DNA of 64,000 bases from Myxococcales bacterium (lineage in GTDB: Bacteria > Myxococcota_A > Polyangia > Haliangiales > Haliangiaceae), in NCBI GenBank assembly GCA_016706545.1, contig JADJJK010000049.1, positions 5,492 to 69,491 of the forward strand. Reading direction: 5' to 3'. Shown here piece by piece: positions 34,922 through 46,902 of the stretch. Position numbers and translations under genes: made by a program. The notes below the pieces were generated by a model. That model searched no databases. It was not told the DNA's origin and saw only the letters and a program-made list of their open reading frames with translations. Within the stretch, counting starts at the first letter, position 1. Each line of letters opens with the position of its first letter.

Positions 34922-35989
34922 CTACCAGCTCCACCACGCGCCCACCCCGGCACCGTCGGCGCCCAGCAGCGGGCGCAGCTTGGCGGCGCGCAGGTCGAAG
35001 GCGGTGGCGGCTGGCTTGGCAGAGTTGGCTCCTCCGCCTGGGCTCGGCTCGGTGGCCGACGAGGTGACAAACAGGTAGGTCGCGGTGAGCGCCGCGGCCC
35101 CGGCGAGCCCAAACGAGATCCACGACAGGGTCTGGTACTGGTCTCCGCGCTTCACCAGATCGTCGTAGCGCTCTTTGGTGGCGCCCTCGAAGGCCAGCGG
35201 CCTGCCGCCGGCGCGGAGCACGTACAGATCGGCCACGTCGTCCTCGGTGGACTCGGCGGAAAGCGCGAACACCGAGCCCACGGTCACCAGCGCCAGGCCT
35301 GTGGCCACGCCGAACCAGGCTCCGGTGCGGCGGGCGCTCGGCGGGGCAAAGCGATCGCCGTCCTCGCCGGGGCCGAGCGCTGGGTCGAGCGCAGGGTCGA
35401 GCGCTGGGTCGAGCGCTGGGTCGAGCGTTGCGCCGGCAGCGCCGTCGCCAGCGCCGCCTGGCTCGGTGCCGTCGCCAGCGGGGGGCTCGCCGGTCGCGTC
35501 GCCAGCGGCCTTCTTGGGCGGGACCGGGTTCGCTGCGGGCGGGCGGTCGACCACGGGGGCCTCATCCGGCAGATCCAGGACGTCATTGCCAGGCGAGCTG
35601 GCGCCTTCGCTCCCGGCCGCCGCGCCCTCGTCGGCCTTGCTCCCAGGGCGCAGCCGACCTTCGCAAGTCGCGATGCGCTCGGTGGTCAGCTTCTGGAAGT
35701 TGGCGGACGGCTTGGCCTCACGCAGGTAGCGCCGGTAGTACGTGATCGCCACTCCGCATTTGTCTGCCTTGTCGAGCGCCGAGCCGATCTTGAAGAACAG
35801 CACCGGGTCTTTCGACACCTCGTACGCGGCGCCATACTCGCGGGCCGCGTCGTCGTAGCGGCCCTCCGCCATGGCCTTCTCGGCGCCCCGGTAAGAAGCT
35901 GCGGCGTCGGCGAGATCGGGGTTGGCTTGCGCCAGGGTGGCGGTCGCAGAACCCAGCAACAGCGACGCGCACAGGAGCCATCGAGCCAT
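34922..35989 (-). CDS. secreted or envelope TPR protein with two C-terminal membrane helices
   Basis: 355 residues from ATG 35989, supported by TAGACT 7 nt upstream. A signal peptide (LLCASLLLGSATATLAQA) precedes a TPR block (about 25-105: YRGAEKAMAEGRYDDAAREYGAAYEVS, PVLFFKIGSALDKADKCGVAITYYRRYL). A Pro/Asp-rich linker includes DPAL repeats, then two hydrophobic helices (WFGVATGLALVTVGSVFALSA and WISFGLAGAAALTATYLFV). This architecture is common in myxobacteria, often beside kinases. It would sit in the inner membrane with TPRs in the periplasm. Function unknown. Confidence 0.82.
   Translation of the reverse strand: MARWLLCASLLLGSATATLAQANPDLADAAASYRGAEKAMAEGRYDDAAREYGAAYEVSKDPVLFFKIGSALDKADKCGVAITYYRRYLREAKPSANFQKLTTERIATCEGRLRPGSKADEGAAAGSEGASSPGNDVLDLPDEAPVVDRPPAANPVPPKKAAGDATGEPPAGDGTEPGGAGDGAAGATLDPALDPALDPALDPALGPGEDGDRFAPPSARRTGAWFGVATGLALVTVGSVFALSAESTEDDVADLYVLRAGGRPLAFEGATKERYDDLVKRGDQYQTLSWISFGLAGAAALTATYLFVTSSATEPSPGGGANSAKPAATAFDLRAAKLRPLLGADGAGVGAWWSW
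35375..35422. repeat. 12-bp coding repeat, 4 units
   Basis: Four 12-bp units GAGCGCTGGGTC (one variant) encode the DPAL repeat of the TPR protein on the minus strand. Confidence 0.88.
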
Positions 35990-35996
35990 GGGGGGC

Positions 35997-36002
35997 AGTC
36001 TA
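35997..36002 (-). promoter_or_regulatory. -10-like TAGACT before the TPR protein
   Basis: TAGACT on the minus strand, 7 nt before ATG 35989. It lies in the 106-bp divergent spacer shared with the EF-G gene. Confidence 0.5.
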
Positions 36003-36095
36003 TCAGGCCAGGGCCGCGATGTCGCCGCGGTCGCTGCTCCTCGGCGCCGCGGCGGGCTCGCGGAGCTGGCGCGGCGTGATATACGACAGCTCGCC

Positions 36096-38138
<2,043 letters not shown>

Positions 38139-38159
38139 GCGAACGAGCACGGGCGCAGC

Positions 38160-38181
38160 GGCCCCGGGTGAGGCCGGGGCC
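38160..38181. terminator. GC-rich hairpin between convergent genes
   Basis: A perfect 8-bp stem, GGCCCCGG (38160-38167) with CCGGGGCC (38174-38181) and a 6-nt loop, lies between the stop of EF-G and the stop of the convergent gene. No U tract follows on either side, so it could be a bidirectional terminator of the GC-rich type or an RNA 3' end stabiliser. Confidence 0.55.
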
Positions 38182-38200
38182 AGGCCGGCGAGCGTCGGGG

Positions 38201-39103
38201 CTACTGCGCCCAGATCTGGACGCGCGCGCGCCCGCCACCGGGCAGGTTGCGGTAGCGCAGCTCGATCCACTTGATCACCCGCTGGTCGCCTGGCAGGTCG
38301 ATCACGCGCGTGCGGCTGCCCTCGCGGAAGAGGTGCCGCACCTCTGGAGCGAACGGCTTGCCACGGCCGAACTTGATCTCCAGCGCCACGAGCTCGAGCT
38401 CGCTGTCGAGCACCACCATCACGAGCTTGCGGAAGGTGCCCTCTTCTCGGCCGACCGCGATGCGGTCGCGATCGCGGCCGCCGTTGACGGTCTGCTCACC
38501 TAGCAGGGTGAAGCCCGTCGAGTCCCACGCCGGCTGCGGCGCCGGGGCCGGCTGCGGCGCTGGCACCGGCTGTGGCGCTGGCGCCGGCTGCGGCGCGGCG
38601 CTGTCTGCGCGCCAGGCCCAGACCTGCACGCGCGCGCGTCCGCCACCGGGCAGGTTGCGATAGCGGAAGTCGATGGACCGGATGGCGCGCGCCTCCCCGG
38701 GGAGGTCGATCACGCGCGTGCGCGTGTTCTCCCGGAAGTAGTGCGCGAGCTGCGGGGAGAACGGTTGGCCGTTGCCAAACCGGATGTCCATGTCGAGCAT
38801 CTCGAGATCGCTGTCGAGCACCACCACCGTGAGCTTGGTGAAGCGCCCCTCTTCGCGGCCCACCGGGATGCGGTCGCGATCGCGGCTGCCGTTGACGGCC
38901 TGCTCGCCCAGCAGCGTCCAGCCGGTCTGGTTCCACACCGGCGGAGGCGGCTGCGGGTGCGCATCAGGTGGTTGTGGTTGTGGCTGCGGTTGTGGCTGCG
39001 GCTGCATCGGCGTGGCCGGGCCCTGGGCGCGCACCATGCAGCCAGGCGCGAGCGCAGAGGTGGAGATGGCAAGGGCGAGGGAGATGATGGACGAGGCTCT
39101 CAT
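38201..39103 (-). CDS. lipoprotein with a duplicated ~100-residue domain
   Basis: 300 residues from ATG 39103, with TACGAT 6 nt upstream. The signal ends at the lipobox LAPGC. Two copies of one domain (about 60-165 and 192-300) share TLLGEQ, VNG, RDRDRI, VGREEG, TRVIDLPG and YRNLPGGGRARVQ. Each looks like a compact beta-sandwich, similar to the DUF2541-type family by memory. The copies are joined by a Pro/Gln/Ala repeat linker. The first copy is DM-rich at the strand where the second is VA-rich, so they have diverged. Probably surface-exposed. Function unknown. Confidence 0.82.
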   Translation of the reverse strand: MRASSIISLALAISTSALAPGCMVRAQGPATPMQPQPQPQPQPQPPDAHPQPPPPVWNQTGWTLLGEQAVNGSRDRDRIPVGREEGRFTKLTVVVLDSDLEMLDMDIRFGNGQPFSPQLAHYFRENTRTRVIDLPGEARAIRSIDFRYRNLPGGGRARVQVWAWRADSAAPQPAPAPQPVPAPQPAPAPQPAWDSTGFTLLGEQTVNGGRDRDRIAVGREEGTFRKLVMVVLDSELELVALEIKFGRGKPFAPEVRHLFREGSRTRVIDLPGDQRVIKWIELRYRNLPGGGRARVQIWAQ

Positions 39104-39109
39104 TTGGCG

Positions 39110-39115
39110 ATCGTA
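39110..39115 (-). promoter_or_regulatory. -10-like TACGAT before the duplicated-domain lipoprotein
   Basis: TACGAT on the minus strand, 6 nt before ATG 39103. Confidence 0.45.
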
Positions 39116-39224
39116 TTGACTCCCGCGCCGGGGAATTGTTCAAGGGCGCGTTCGAGGAAGTGGCGCGCCAGTCGATCGGTGAGTCGGTCGTTAACTGATC
39201 GATGTGCGCTGTCGGGTGACGCCT

Positions 39225-39240
39225 GCAGGGTGTTCCCTGC
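39225..39240. other. perfect 6-bp hairpin upstream of the methylase gene
   Basis: GCAGGG (39225-39230), loop TGTT, CCCTGC (39235-39240), in the 254-bp divergent spacer 39104-39357. That spacer also holds several GATC sites but no clear promoter for the methylase. Confidence 0.4.
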
Positions 39241-39357
39241 GACCGCCGTGAGCGCGGCTCGCGCGGCAGGTCGGCGGCTGCAATAGGCAGTTATCGAAGT
39301 GCGCGCCGCTGGTGCCGAAAAGTTGGCCACGATCCTTGCTTCTTCGACGATGGAAGC

Positions 39358-40302
39358 ATGGCTCCACGCGCTCGCGCTCTGCCCGCAACTGCCCAGCTTC
39401 TCTCCACTCCCGTCGGGCGTTTCGGCACCAAGGCCGCGCGGCGAGCGCCCGCCGCCGCGCCGGCTGCGGCCCCTGCCACAGAGCCGGTCGCGACGCCCAT
39501 CGTCAAGTGGGTGGGCGGCAAGACTCGCCTCCTCTCCGAGCTCCTGGCGCGGATGCCTGCGCGGTTCGAGCGCTACTACGAGCCCTTCGCCGGGGGGGCC
39601 GCGCTGTTTTTTCGGATGGCGCCGCAGCGCGCCGTCCTGGGCGACGACAACGCGGATCTGGTCAATCTGTACCGCACCGTCGGGCTCAAGGTGGACGACG
39701 TGATCCGGCGCCTGGCGGTGCATCGTCGTCTGCACAACGAAGGGCACTACTACGAGATGCGCGCGCGCTGGAACGACGCCAACGTGTCGTGGACCCACGT
39801 CGATCGCGCGGCCGCCTTCGTCTATCTCAACAAGACCTGCTTCAACGGCCTGTGGCGCGTCAATCGCGCCGGCCACTTCAACGTGCCCATGGGGCGCTAC
39901 GAAGATCCGCCGATCTGCGCCGTGGACTCGCTGCGCGCCGCCGCCACCGTGCTGCAGCGCGCCGAGCTGCGGCATGGCCACTATCGCGAGGCGGTGGCGG
40001 ACGCCCGCGCCGGCGACTTCCTGTACTTCGACCCGCCCTACGATCCGGTCACGGTCACCGCCAACTTCACCGGATACACCGCCGGAGCGTTTGGCAGCGA
40101 CGACCAGCGCGAGCTGGCGGAGCTCGCGCGTCACCTGGTGGCGCGCGGCTGCAAGGTGATGCTGTCGAACTCGGACACGCCGTTCGTGCGCTCGCTGTAC
40201 AAGGGGTTCCGGGTGGATCGGGTGCGCTGTGGCCGCGCCATCAACAGCAACGCCGCCAAGCGCGGCGACGTCGACGAGGTCATCATCATGGGGGAGCGAT
40301 AG
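39358..40302 (+). CDS. dam: Dam-type D12-class DNA adenine-N6 methyltransferase
   Basis: 314 residues from ATG 39358. A ~45-residue Ala/Pro-rich N-terminus is extra relative to typical Dam (about 270 residues). The core has motif I KWVGGKTRLL and YYEPFAGGAALFF (AdoMet binding), FVYLNKTCFNGLWRVN typical of D12 enzymes, motif IV DPPY in FLYFDPPYDPV, and LSNSDT. Family members usually methylate adenine in GATC; specificity here is inferred. No restriction endonuclease gene is adjacent, so it is an orphan methylase that may act in regulation or repair rather than defence. The SDR gene follows after 51 bp. Confidence 0.92.
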   Translation: MAPRARALPATAQLLSTPVGRFGTKAARRAPAAAPAAAPATEPVATPIVKWVGGKTRLLSELLARMPARFERYYEPFAGGAALFFRMAPQRAVLGDDNADLVNLYRTVGLKVDDVIRRLAVHRRLHNEGHYYEMRARWNDANVSWTHVDRAAAFVYLNKTCFNGLWRVNRAGHFNVPMGRYEDPPICAVDSLRAAATVLQRAELRHGHYREAVADARAGDFLYFDPPYDPVTVTANFTGYTAGAFGSDDQRELAELARHLVARGCKVMLSNSDTPFVRSLYKGFRVDRVRCGRAINSNAAKRGDVDEVIIMGER

Positions 40303-40353
40303 CCTGGTGCTCGCGCTGCGCGCGGTGCCCGTGGTGACCTTGGTGAGGCTCCG

Positions 40354-41043
40354 ATGAAGCGACTGTTTGGACGCTACGCGCTGGTCACCGGCGGCACCAG
40401 CGGCATCGGCGGCGCCTGCGCACGCGCCATGGCGCGAGAGGGCGCGGCGGTGGTCGCGGCGGGCCGGCGTGGGCTGCCAGGCCCGTTGACCGCGCCAGCG
40501 GCCGGGCAGGTCACCACCTGCGCGCTGGACGTCACCGATGAAGCGTCGGTGGTCCAGCGGATCGACGAGATGCCTGCGCTCGACCTCCTGGTGTGCGCCG
40601 CCGGTGTCGGCGTGTTCACTTCCATCCTTCGCACCACGGTCGCCGATCTGCGCCAGCTCCTCGAGGTCGACGTGGTGGGGACCTTCCTGTGCGCGCGGGA
40701 GGCGCTGCGGCGCATGGCCGAGCAACGCCGCGGTCACATCGTGGTCATCGGCTCCATCTCGTCGCAGCGCTGGTTCGTCGACTGCGGCGCGTACACCGCC
40801 GCCAAGGCGGGGCAGCACGGCTTCGCCAAGGTGCTGGCCGAGGAGGCCAGGCCATACAACGTCCGTGTGACCCTGGTCTTGCCAGGGGCCACCGACACCG
40901 CGATCTGGGATGGCCGGCCGGGCTTCGATCGCGATCGCATGATGAGTCCGGACGACCTGGCCGGCGTGATCGTCTCCGCGGTGGTTCGCCCCAGCGTGGC
41001 CATCGAAGAGCTGACCGTGCTGCCGCCGGCCGGCGCGTTGTAG
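40354..41043 (+). CDS. short-chain dehydrogenase/reductase
   Basis: 229 residues from ATG 40354, with a GGTGAGG sequence 5 nt upstream. The Rossmann motif TGGTSGIGGA, the CAAGVG (NNAG-type) motif, Ser in IGSISSQ and Y147-TAA-K151 form the complete classical SDR set. The chain is slightly short of the usual 240-250. It should be an NAD(P)-dependent oxidoreductase; the dinucleotide preference and substrate cannot be read. It is 51 bp from the methylase gene and may share its message. Confidence 0.9.
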   Translation: MKRLFGRYALVTGGTSGIGGACARAMAREGAAVVAAGRRGLPGPLTAPAAGQVTTCALDVTDEASVVQRIDEMPALDLLVCAAGVGVFTSILRTTVADLRQLLEVDVVGTFLCAREALRRMAEQRRGHIVVIGSISSQRWFVDCGAYTAAKAGQHGFAKVLAEEARPYNVRVTLVLPGATDTAIWDGRPGFDRDRMMSPDDLAGVIVSAVVRPSVAIEELTVLPPAGAL

Positions 41044-41121
41044 TCCGTCCGGCCTCTCATCCTGCGCTGGATCTAGCGCGCTAACCCTGCTGTGCGACGT
41101 GGGCGGATGTCTCGACGGACG

Positions 41122-43021
41122 TTACGATCGGCGCTGCGATGGGTGCTGCAGGTGGTCCGGCAGCGGGCGGCCGATGGAGAGCGGGTCGACGCCGGTCGCT
41201 TCCATCTCGGCGAGGACCCAGCGCTCGATGGCGCTGTGGCGGTCGAGGTCGTCCCACAGGCCGCGCAGGGGGAGGCCGTCGGGGTCGAGCGGGGGATCGG
41301 CGAGAGATGGGAGTGACGAGAGTGGTGAGGGTGGCGAGGGTGGTGCCGGTGTGCGGGGGAACGTGGGCGGCGGGGAGGCGGCTGGTGCTGCGGTGGGGGC
41401 GAGAGGTGCGGCGGCTGCAGGGGAGGAAGGTGCGGTTGCTGCGTCGGCGCGGCGCTGGATGCGTGTCACGGTGGCGGCGGCGTCCCAGCTATCGACGCGC
41501 TCGCCGCGCCAGCGGCACAGTCCGGTGGTCGAGGTCAGCGGCAGGGCGGCGTTGGCGGCGTTGGCGGCGCGCATCGCCGGCCAGCCGAGCAGCGGCGGCG
41601 CGGGGCGCGGCGGCAGCGGGACGACGGCGCGGCCTTGCGGATCTTCGAAGCCGAGCGCGCCGGCAGGTGATTGCGTGATGCGATAGCCGCGCTCGTGGAC
41701 ATACGAGTGGTGGAGTGAGCAGAGCAGCGCCAGGTTGGGCAGGCTGGTCTCGCCGCCGTCGGCCCAGTGCTGCAGGTGGTGTCCCTCGAGGAACAGGCGG
41801 TGGTCGCAGCCGGGGAAGCGGCAGGTGCGGTCGCGTAACAAGAGCGCGCGCTTGAGGGCGGCGGGGATGGTGCGGGTCTTGCGGCCGACGGAGAGCGGGG
41901 CTGCGTCGGTGACGGTAGCTGCGGCGACGGTGGCGACGACCAGGCCGCAGTCGCAGGCCAGGCGGCGGGTGGCTTGCGGAGAGAGCGCAAGGTCGGTCTC
42001 GATGGTGAGGGCGACTGGCAGCGAGGCGCCACGGTCGGTGAAGGAGACGGGCTCGAGGGGCTACATCGGTGGTTGCGGAGATGTCGGCGGTGGAGTCGGC
42101 GGTGCTGGTGGCTGAGTCGGTGGTCGCGGCAGATTGCTGCAGCAGCGCCACGGGCACGGTGACGATCAGCTCGACGGGAGCGCGCTCGGCGCTGCCGCCC
42201 CGTGCGTAAGACTGGACCAGGGCCATCAGGCCATCGGCGCGGTTGTACGGGCGGCGCGTGGTGGTCGTGGTGGTCGCGAGGCTCCGCGTTTCCGCGGAGA
42301 CGCCAGCCGCTGGCTCGGCAGGTGCTGGCGCTTCCGCGGAAACGTCAGCAACCTCCGCGGAGGCGTCCGTCGATCGCTCGGCAGGTGCGGACGTTTCCTC
42401 GGAAGCCGCCGACGTTTCCTTGGAAGCCGCCGCCGGCTCGCGCGTGCAGTCCACGGCGGCTTGCTGCAGTACTTGAAGTAGCAGCGCGGCCTCGTCGGGG
42501 CGCAGGCACGCCTTGACGCACACCATGCCAGAGGCCGTCGTCGTGTGCGCCACGTAGCGCTCGCTGTCGTGTGGGCGTACGGCCTTGCTGGCGGCGTCTG
42601 CGCCGAGCACGCCGACCTTGCGGCACACGGTCTCGAGCTGGCTGGCGGTGCAGTGCTGGGCGTAGCCAAGGAGCACGGCCTCGGTGGCAGCGGTGGCCAC
42701 GCGAGTGATGGCACGAGTCTTGGAATACGAGATCTTCCCGGCAGACAAGGCCTCTGATACTTGAGGCAAGGTGTGCAGGGCTCTGGCCACGCGCAGGTGT
42801 TCGCGCGCGGTGCCAAGATCCCAGCCCACGCGCCAGCTCAGCCAGTGGGCGCAGGTGCCAAAGCCCTGGCGGTACCAGCCGCCGGCCGCGTCGAACGTCC
42901 GCAGGTCGGCGAGCAGACGGTGCATAGCGGCGTCCAGGTGGACCGCTTGCTCGGCGATGTGTTCGCCCAAAGCTTGAACTTCCTCGACGGAGAGTGGCTC
43001 GCTCATGAGGCTTTGTAACAT
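41122..43021 (-). pseudogene. DUF222-HNH nuclease-like gene with one frameshift
   Basis: The N-terminal part runs from ATG 43021 (or 43006) in one frame: DUF222 helices with GEHIAEQAVHLDAAMHRLL, GFGTCAHWLSWRVGWDLGTA and KISYSKTRAITRVA, then an Ala/Glu/Thr/Ser-rich repeat insert and a second DUF222 part to about 42060. There a CCCC run (GGGG at 42057-42060 on the plus strand) has one base too many. In the next frame the protein continues LEPVSFTDRGASLPVAL, SPQATRRLACDCG, VGRKTRTIPAALKRAL and the HNH domain CRFPGCDHRLFLEGHHLQHWADGGET to LLCSLHH, ending after a Pro-rich tail at 41122. HNH residues are intact. One inserted C restores a ~630-residue protein. Slippage, error or true inactivation are all possible. 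DUF222-HNH genes often occur in several dispersed copies. Confidence 0.85.
42390..42431. repeat. 21-bp tandem duplication in the DUF222-HNH linker
   Basis: GACGTTTCCTCGGAAGCCGC at 42390 recurs at 42411 with one mismatch. It belongs to a wider family of CCGCGGAAACG-like motifs between 42288 and 42431. Confidence 0.8.
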
Positions 43022-43308
43022 GGCGATTTTCGGCGCCGGACTTGGTGCCTGGCGTGCCCCTGGTGCCGCGGAAGCGCGGGTGGCGCGACTTTTCGTGGGG
43101 TACGCAGGGAGATGAGGAAAATGGCGCTCGCAGAGGCCGCGGGTGAAGAGAATGCGGTGGATTGGCGGCGACGCGGGTGACCGAGCGCGGGAGGTGTCAA
43201 GAGAAATGTTTGATTGTGATATGGATATTGGATAGTAGATCTTGAATTGTTGAAGTCGTCCGGCAGGCGGACGAGAGCGCGCTGGGACGTGAGATCGAGA
43301 TCGCGGAG

Positions 43309-43384
43309 ACCTCCGCGGAAACGTGGCGTGATCCAAGTCGCAGCGCGTTTCCGCGGAAGCTCCGGGGCTGTGGACGGTGTCGGG
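43309..43384. repeat. dispersed ~76-bp block, copy 1
   Basis: Starts ACCTCCGCGGAAACGTGG, then GTGATCCAAGTCGCAGCGCG. A diverged copy lies at 43741-43826 in the same orientation. Its CCGCGGAAACG core also recurs inside the adjacent DUF222-HNH gene. Confidence 0.85.
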
Positions 43385-43647
43385 CTATGGACAACCGCGC
43401 CCGTCGAGCCCGGGCAGAAGCGATGCGCGCAAGCGACGCGGTTGACCACAGCCCTTGGAGAGGCGCAGGAGGGCCAGGTGCAGCAGGCGTGCCTGGGAGG
43501 GCGGCGCGCCTCTCCACACCGCCGCACAGCCCCTGCTGTTTTCAGAACCCTGATTTTTTTTGTTTTTTGGACCCAGAACCCAGAACGGATCGTCAGGTAA
43601 CGACAAGGGTGAGCGCGTGGGATGTGGGTAGGCCAAGCACGGTGCTT

Positions 43648-43700
43648 GGGTCGAGCACGGTGGGTGGGTCAAGCATGGTGGGTGGGCGCGCACGGTGGTC
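43648..43700. repeat. 18-bp tandem repeat, about 3-4 units
   Basis: Units of the type GGGTCAAGCATGGTGGGT at 43648, 43666 and 43684, with a more diverged unit just before. Confidence 0.75.
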
Positions 43701-43740
43701 GGTGGTCGGGGGGCAGGCACGGTTCACGAGGGTGGCGGAA

Positions 43741-43826
43741 ACCTCCGCGGAAACGTGGGCGTGATCCAAGTCGCAGCGCGTCGCCGCGGAGGCCCCGGGG
43801 CCCCGGGGCGGTGGGCGGTGTCGCGG
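43741..43826. repeat. dispersed ~86-bp block, copy 2
   Basis: Diverged copy of 43309-43384, with several indels and an expanded G/C-rich end. Confidence 0.8.
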
Positions 43827-43886
43827 GCGGATCTAAGACGAGCTAGCGCCGGCGGCGGAATTCTCGCCATGTGCGCAGGAGGCGCG

Positions 43887-43892
43887 TATTCT
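43887..43892 (+). promoter_or_regulatory. -10-like TATTCT before xerC
   Basis: TATTCT with 7 nt to GTG 43900; it supports that start. Confidence 0.45.
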
Positions 43893-43899
43893 CCGGCGG

Positions 43900-44847
43900 G
43901 TGGATTGGGAGCCCGCGATCGCGACGTTTCGCGACTACCTGCAGGTCGAGCGCGGCTATTCGCCGCGCACCGTGACCTCGTATGTGCGGGACGTCGAGGA
44001 GCTGCGGCGCAACCTGCCGCCGGGCTCGACCCCGGCGCGGCTGTCGGTGACCAGCGTGCGCAGCCAGCTCGCGGCGCTCAGCGGCCGCAACCAGGCCGCG
44101 ACCATCGGCCGCAAGCTGTCGAGCCTGCGCGCCTTCTTCCGCTTCTTGGCCCGCCGCGGGGTGCTGGAGGGCAACCCGGCGCAGGCGGTGCGTGGTCCTC
44201 GTAAGAAGAAGGGCCTGCCACGCGCCCTGGACGTGGACGACGCCTTTCGCCTGGTCGAGGCGCCAGCGCGCGCCCCGATCACGCCGCGGCGTCGCCTGTC
44301 CCAGCGTGAGCTGGTGCGGCATCATGACCTCCGGCGGCGCGACGCGGCGCTGCTGGAGCTGCTGTACTCCACCGGGTTGCGCGTGTCCGAGGCCTGCGCG
44401 CTGGTGGTCGGGGATATCGATCGCCAGCGCTACGGCACGCCGATGGTCCTGGTGCGGCACGGCAAGGGCGGCAAGAGCCGTGAGGTGCCGCTGGGGGGGG
44501 CCGCGGAGCGCGCGCTGGCGGCGTACCTCGGCACTCGCGCGGTGGACGGCAAGGTCGCCGAGTCCGCGCCGCTGTTCTGCAACGGCGATGGCGACCGCCT
44601 CTCGGTGCGCTCGGTGCAGCGGCTGGTTCGCGCGTGGTCGACCCGCGGCGGGGTGGCGGCGCGCGCCACGCCGCACTCCATGCGCCACAGCTTCGCCACC
44701 CACCTGCTCGATGCCGGGGTCGACCTGCGCTCCATCCAGGAGCTCCTGGGGCACGCGAGCCTGTCGTCGACGCAGATCTACACCAAGGTCTCGCTGGATC
44801 ACCTGATGAGCGTGTACGACGCGGCGCACCCACGGGCCCGTCGGTAG
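43900..44847 (+). CDS. xerC: tyrosine recombinase XerC
   Basis: 315 residues from GTG 43900. The SAM-like N-terminal domain (about 1-90: FRDYLQVERGYSPRTVTSYVRDVEEL) is followed by the catalytic domain with all active-site residues: Arg in STGLRVSEAC, Lys in HGKGGKSREV, His and Arg in HSMRHSFATH, His in LGHASLSS and the nucleophile Tyr in TQIYTK. Length and the xerC-hslV-hslU order match the conserved chromosomal gene, so it probably resolves chromosome dimers at dif rather than mobilising an element. No dif-like site was recognised in the window. Confidence 0.93.
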   Translation: MDWEPAIATFRDYLQVERGYSPRTVTSYVRDVEELRRNLPPGSTPARLSVTSVRSQLAALSGRNQAATIGRKLSSLRAFFRFLARRGVLEGNPAQAVRGPRKKKGLPRALDVDDAFRLVEAPARAPITPRRRLSQRELVRHHDLRRRDAALLELLYSTGLRVSEACALVVGDIDRQRYGTPMVLVRHGKGGKSREVPLGGAAERALAAYLGTRAVDGKVAESAPLFCNGDGDRLSVRSVQRLVRAWSTRGGVAARATPHSMRHSFATHLLDAGVDLRSIQELLGHASLSSTQIYTKVSLDHLMSVYDAAHPRARR

Positions 44848-44871
44848 CGCGCCTGGCTTTGCAGCCCGGCG

Positions 44872-44892
44872 GCCCTCGCTGGCGCCGAGGGC
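44872..44892. terminator. hairpin between xerC and hslV
   Basis: Perfect 7-bp stem GCCCTCG (44872-44878) with CGAGGGC (44886-44892) and a 7-nt loop, 25 bp after the xerC stop. There is no T tract, so function as a terminator is uncertain. Confidence 0.4.
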
Positions 44893-44989
44893 GAGTCGGC
44901 GAGTCTGCCGTGAGTCGGCCGCGCGTCCGCGATCGCGCTGGCCGCCGCGTCAGAATGTCCCTCCGGGTGACCCGACGTGCGTTTCGAGC

Positions 44990-44995
44990 TACCGT
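44990..44995 (+). promoter_or_regulatory. -10-like TACCGT before hslV
   Basis: TACCGT with 6 nt to GTG 45002, consistent with a leaderless hslVU message separate from xerC. Confidence 0.45.
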
Positions 44996-45001
44996 TGGTC
45001 G

Positions 45002-45537
45002 GTGCCGACTCCCTTTCGCTCCACGACCATCCTCTCTGTGCGCCGCAACGGCCACGTCGTCGTCGCTGGCGATGGCCAGGTGACCCTCGGCAACACCGTC
45101 GTCAAGGGCGGCGCTCGCAAGGTGCGCCGGCTCGGTGAGGGGCGCGCCATCGGTGGGTTCGCGGGCTCTGCGGCAGACGGCATCGCGCTGTTTGAACGGC
45201 TGGATGAGAAGCTGCGCGAGCAGCGCGCCCCGCTGCGCCGCGCGGCGGTTGACCTGGCCAAGGAGTGGCGCACCGACCGCGCCATGCGGCGGCTCGAGGC
45301 GATGTTGGTGGTGGCCGACCTCGAGGGGACCTACATCCTCTCAGGCTCGGGCGACGTCATCGAGCCAGATGACGGCGTGTGCGCCATCGGCTCCGGCGGC
45401 CCGTACGCGCTGGCGGCGGCGCGCGCGCTCCTGGTCCACACCGAGCTGCCGGCGCGCGGCATCGTCGAGGCCGCCATGAAGGTCGCCGCGGAGATCTGCA
45501 TCTACACCAACGCCAACCTCGTGGTGGAGGAGCTGTC

Positions 45538-45541
<4 letters not shown>
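45002..45541 (+). CDS. hslV: HslV protease subunit (ClpQ)
   Basis: 179 residues from GTG 45002. The mature protein should start at the catalytic Thr of STTILSVRRNGHVVVAGDGQ, after a ~7-residue propeptide that is longer than the single Met of E. coli. GNTVVKGGARKVRRL and IGSGGPYALAAARALL are family hallmarks. HslV forms a double hexamer that degrades proteins unfolded by HslU. Its stop overlaps the hslU start as GTGA, giving translational coupling and matched amounts. Confidence 0.96.

Positions 45542-46902
<1,361 letters not shown>

Larger units (their letters stand above)
43022..43899. other. 878-bp gene-free, repeat-rich region
   Basis: No ORF here has recognisable protein features. It contains an AT-rich island (about 43203-43262) in otherwise very GC-rich DNA, a duplicated ~76-86-bp block (43309-43384 and 43741-43826), a T8-G-T6 tract near 43553-43568, and an 18-bp tandem repeat at 43648-43700. 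The pattern suggests decayed or mobile-associated sequence between the HNH gene and xerC. Confidence 0.7.

Noticed and set aside
39358..43021. Restriction-modification island formed by the methylase and the HNH gene
   Set aside because: The genes are on opposite strands with an SDR between, and DUF222-HNH proteins are not known restriction partners of Dam-type methylases.
41489..43336. One long minus-strand ORF through the HNH region read as a single 615-residue protein
   Set aside because: Downstream of about 42060 this frame encodes Pro/Arg-rich shadow sequence; the HNH domain is in another frame. It is a frameshifted gene, not a new family.
43900..44847. Phage or transposon integrase
   Set aside because: Length, motifs and the xerC-hslV-hslU order match chromosomal XerC; no attachment repeats or phage genes were seen.
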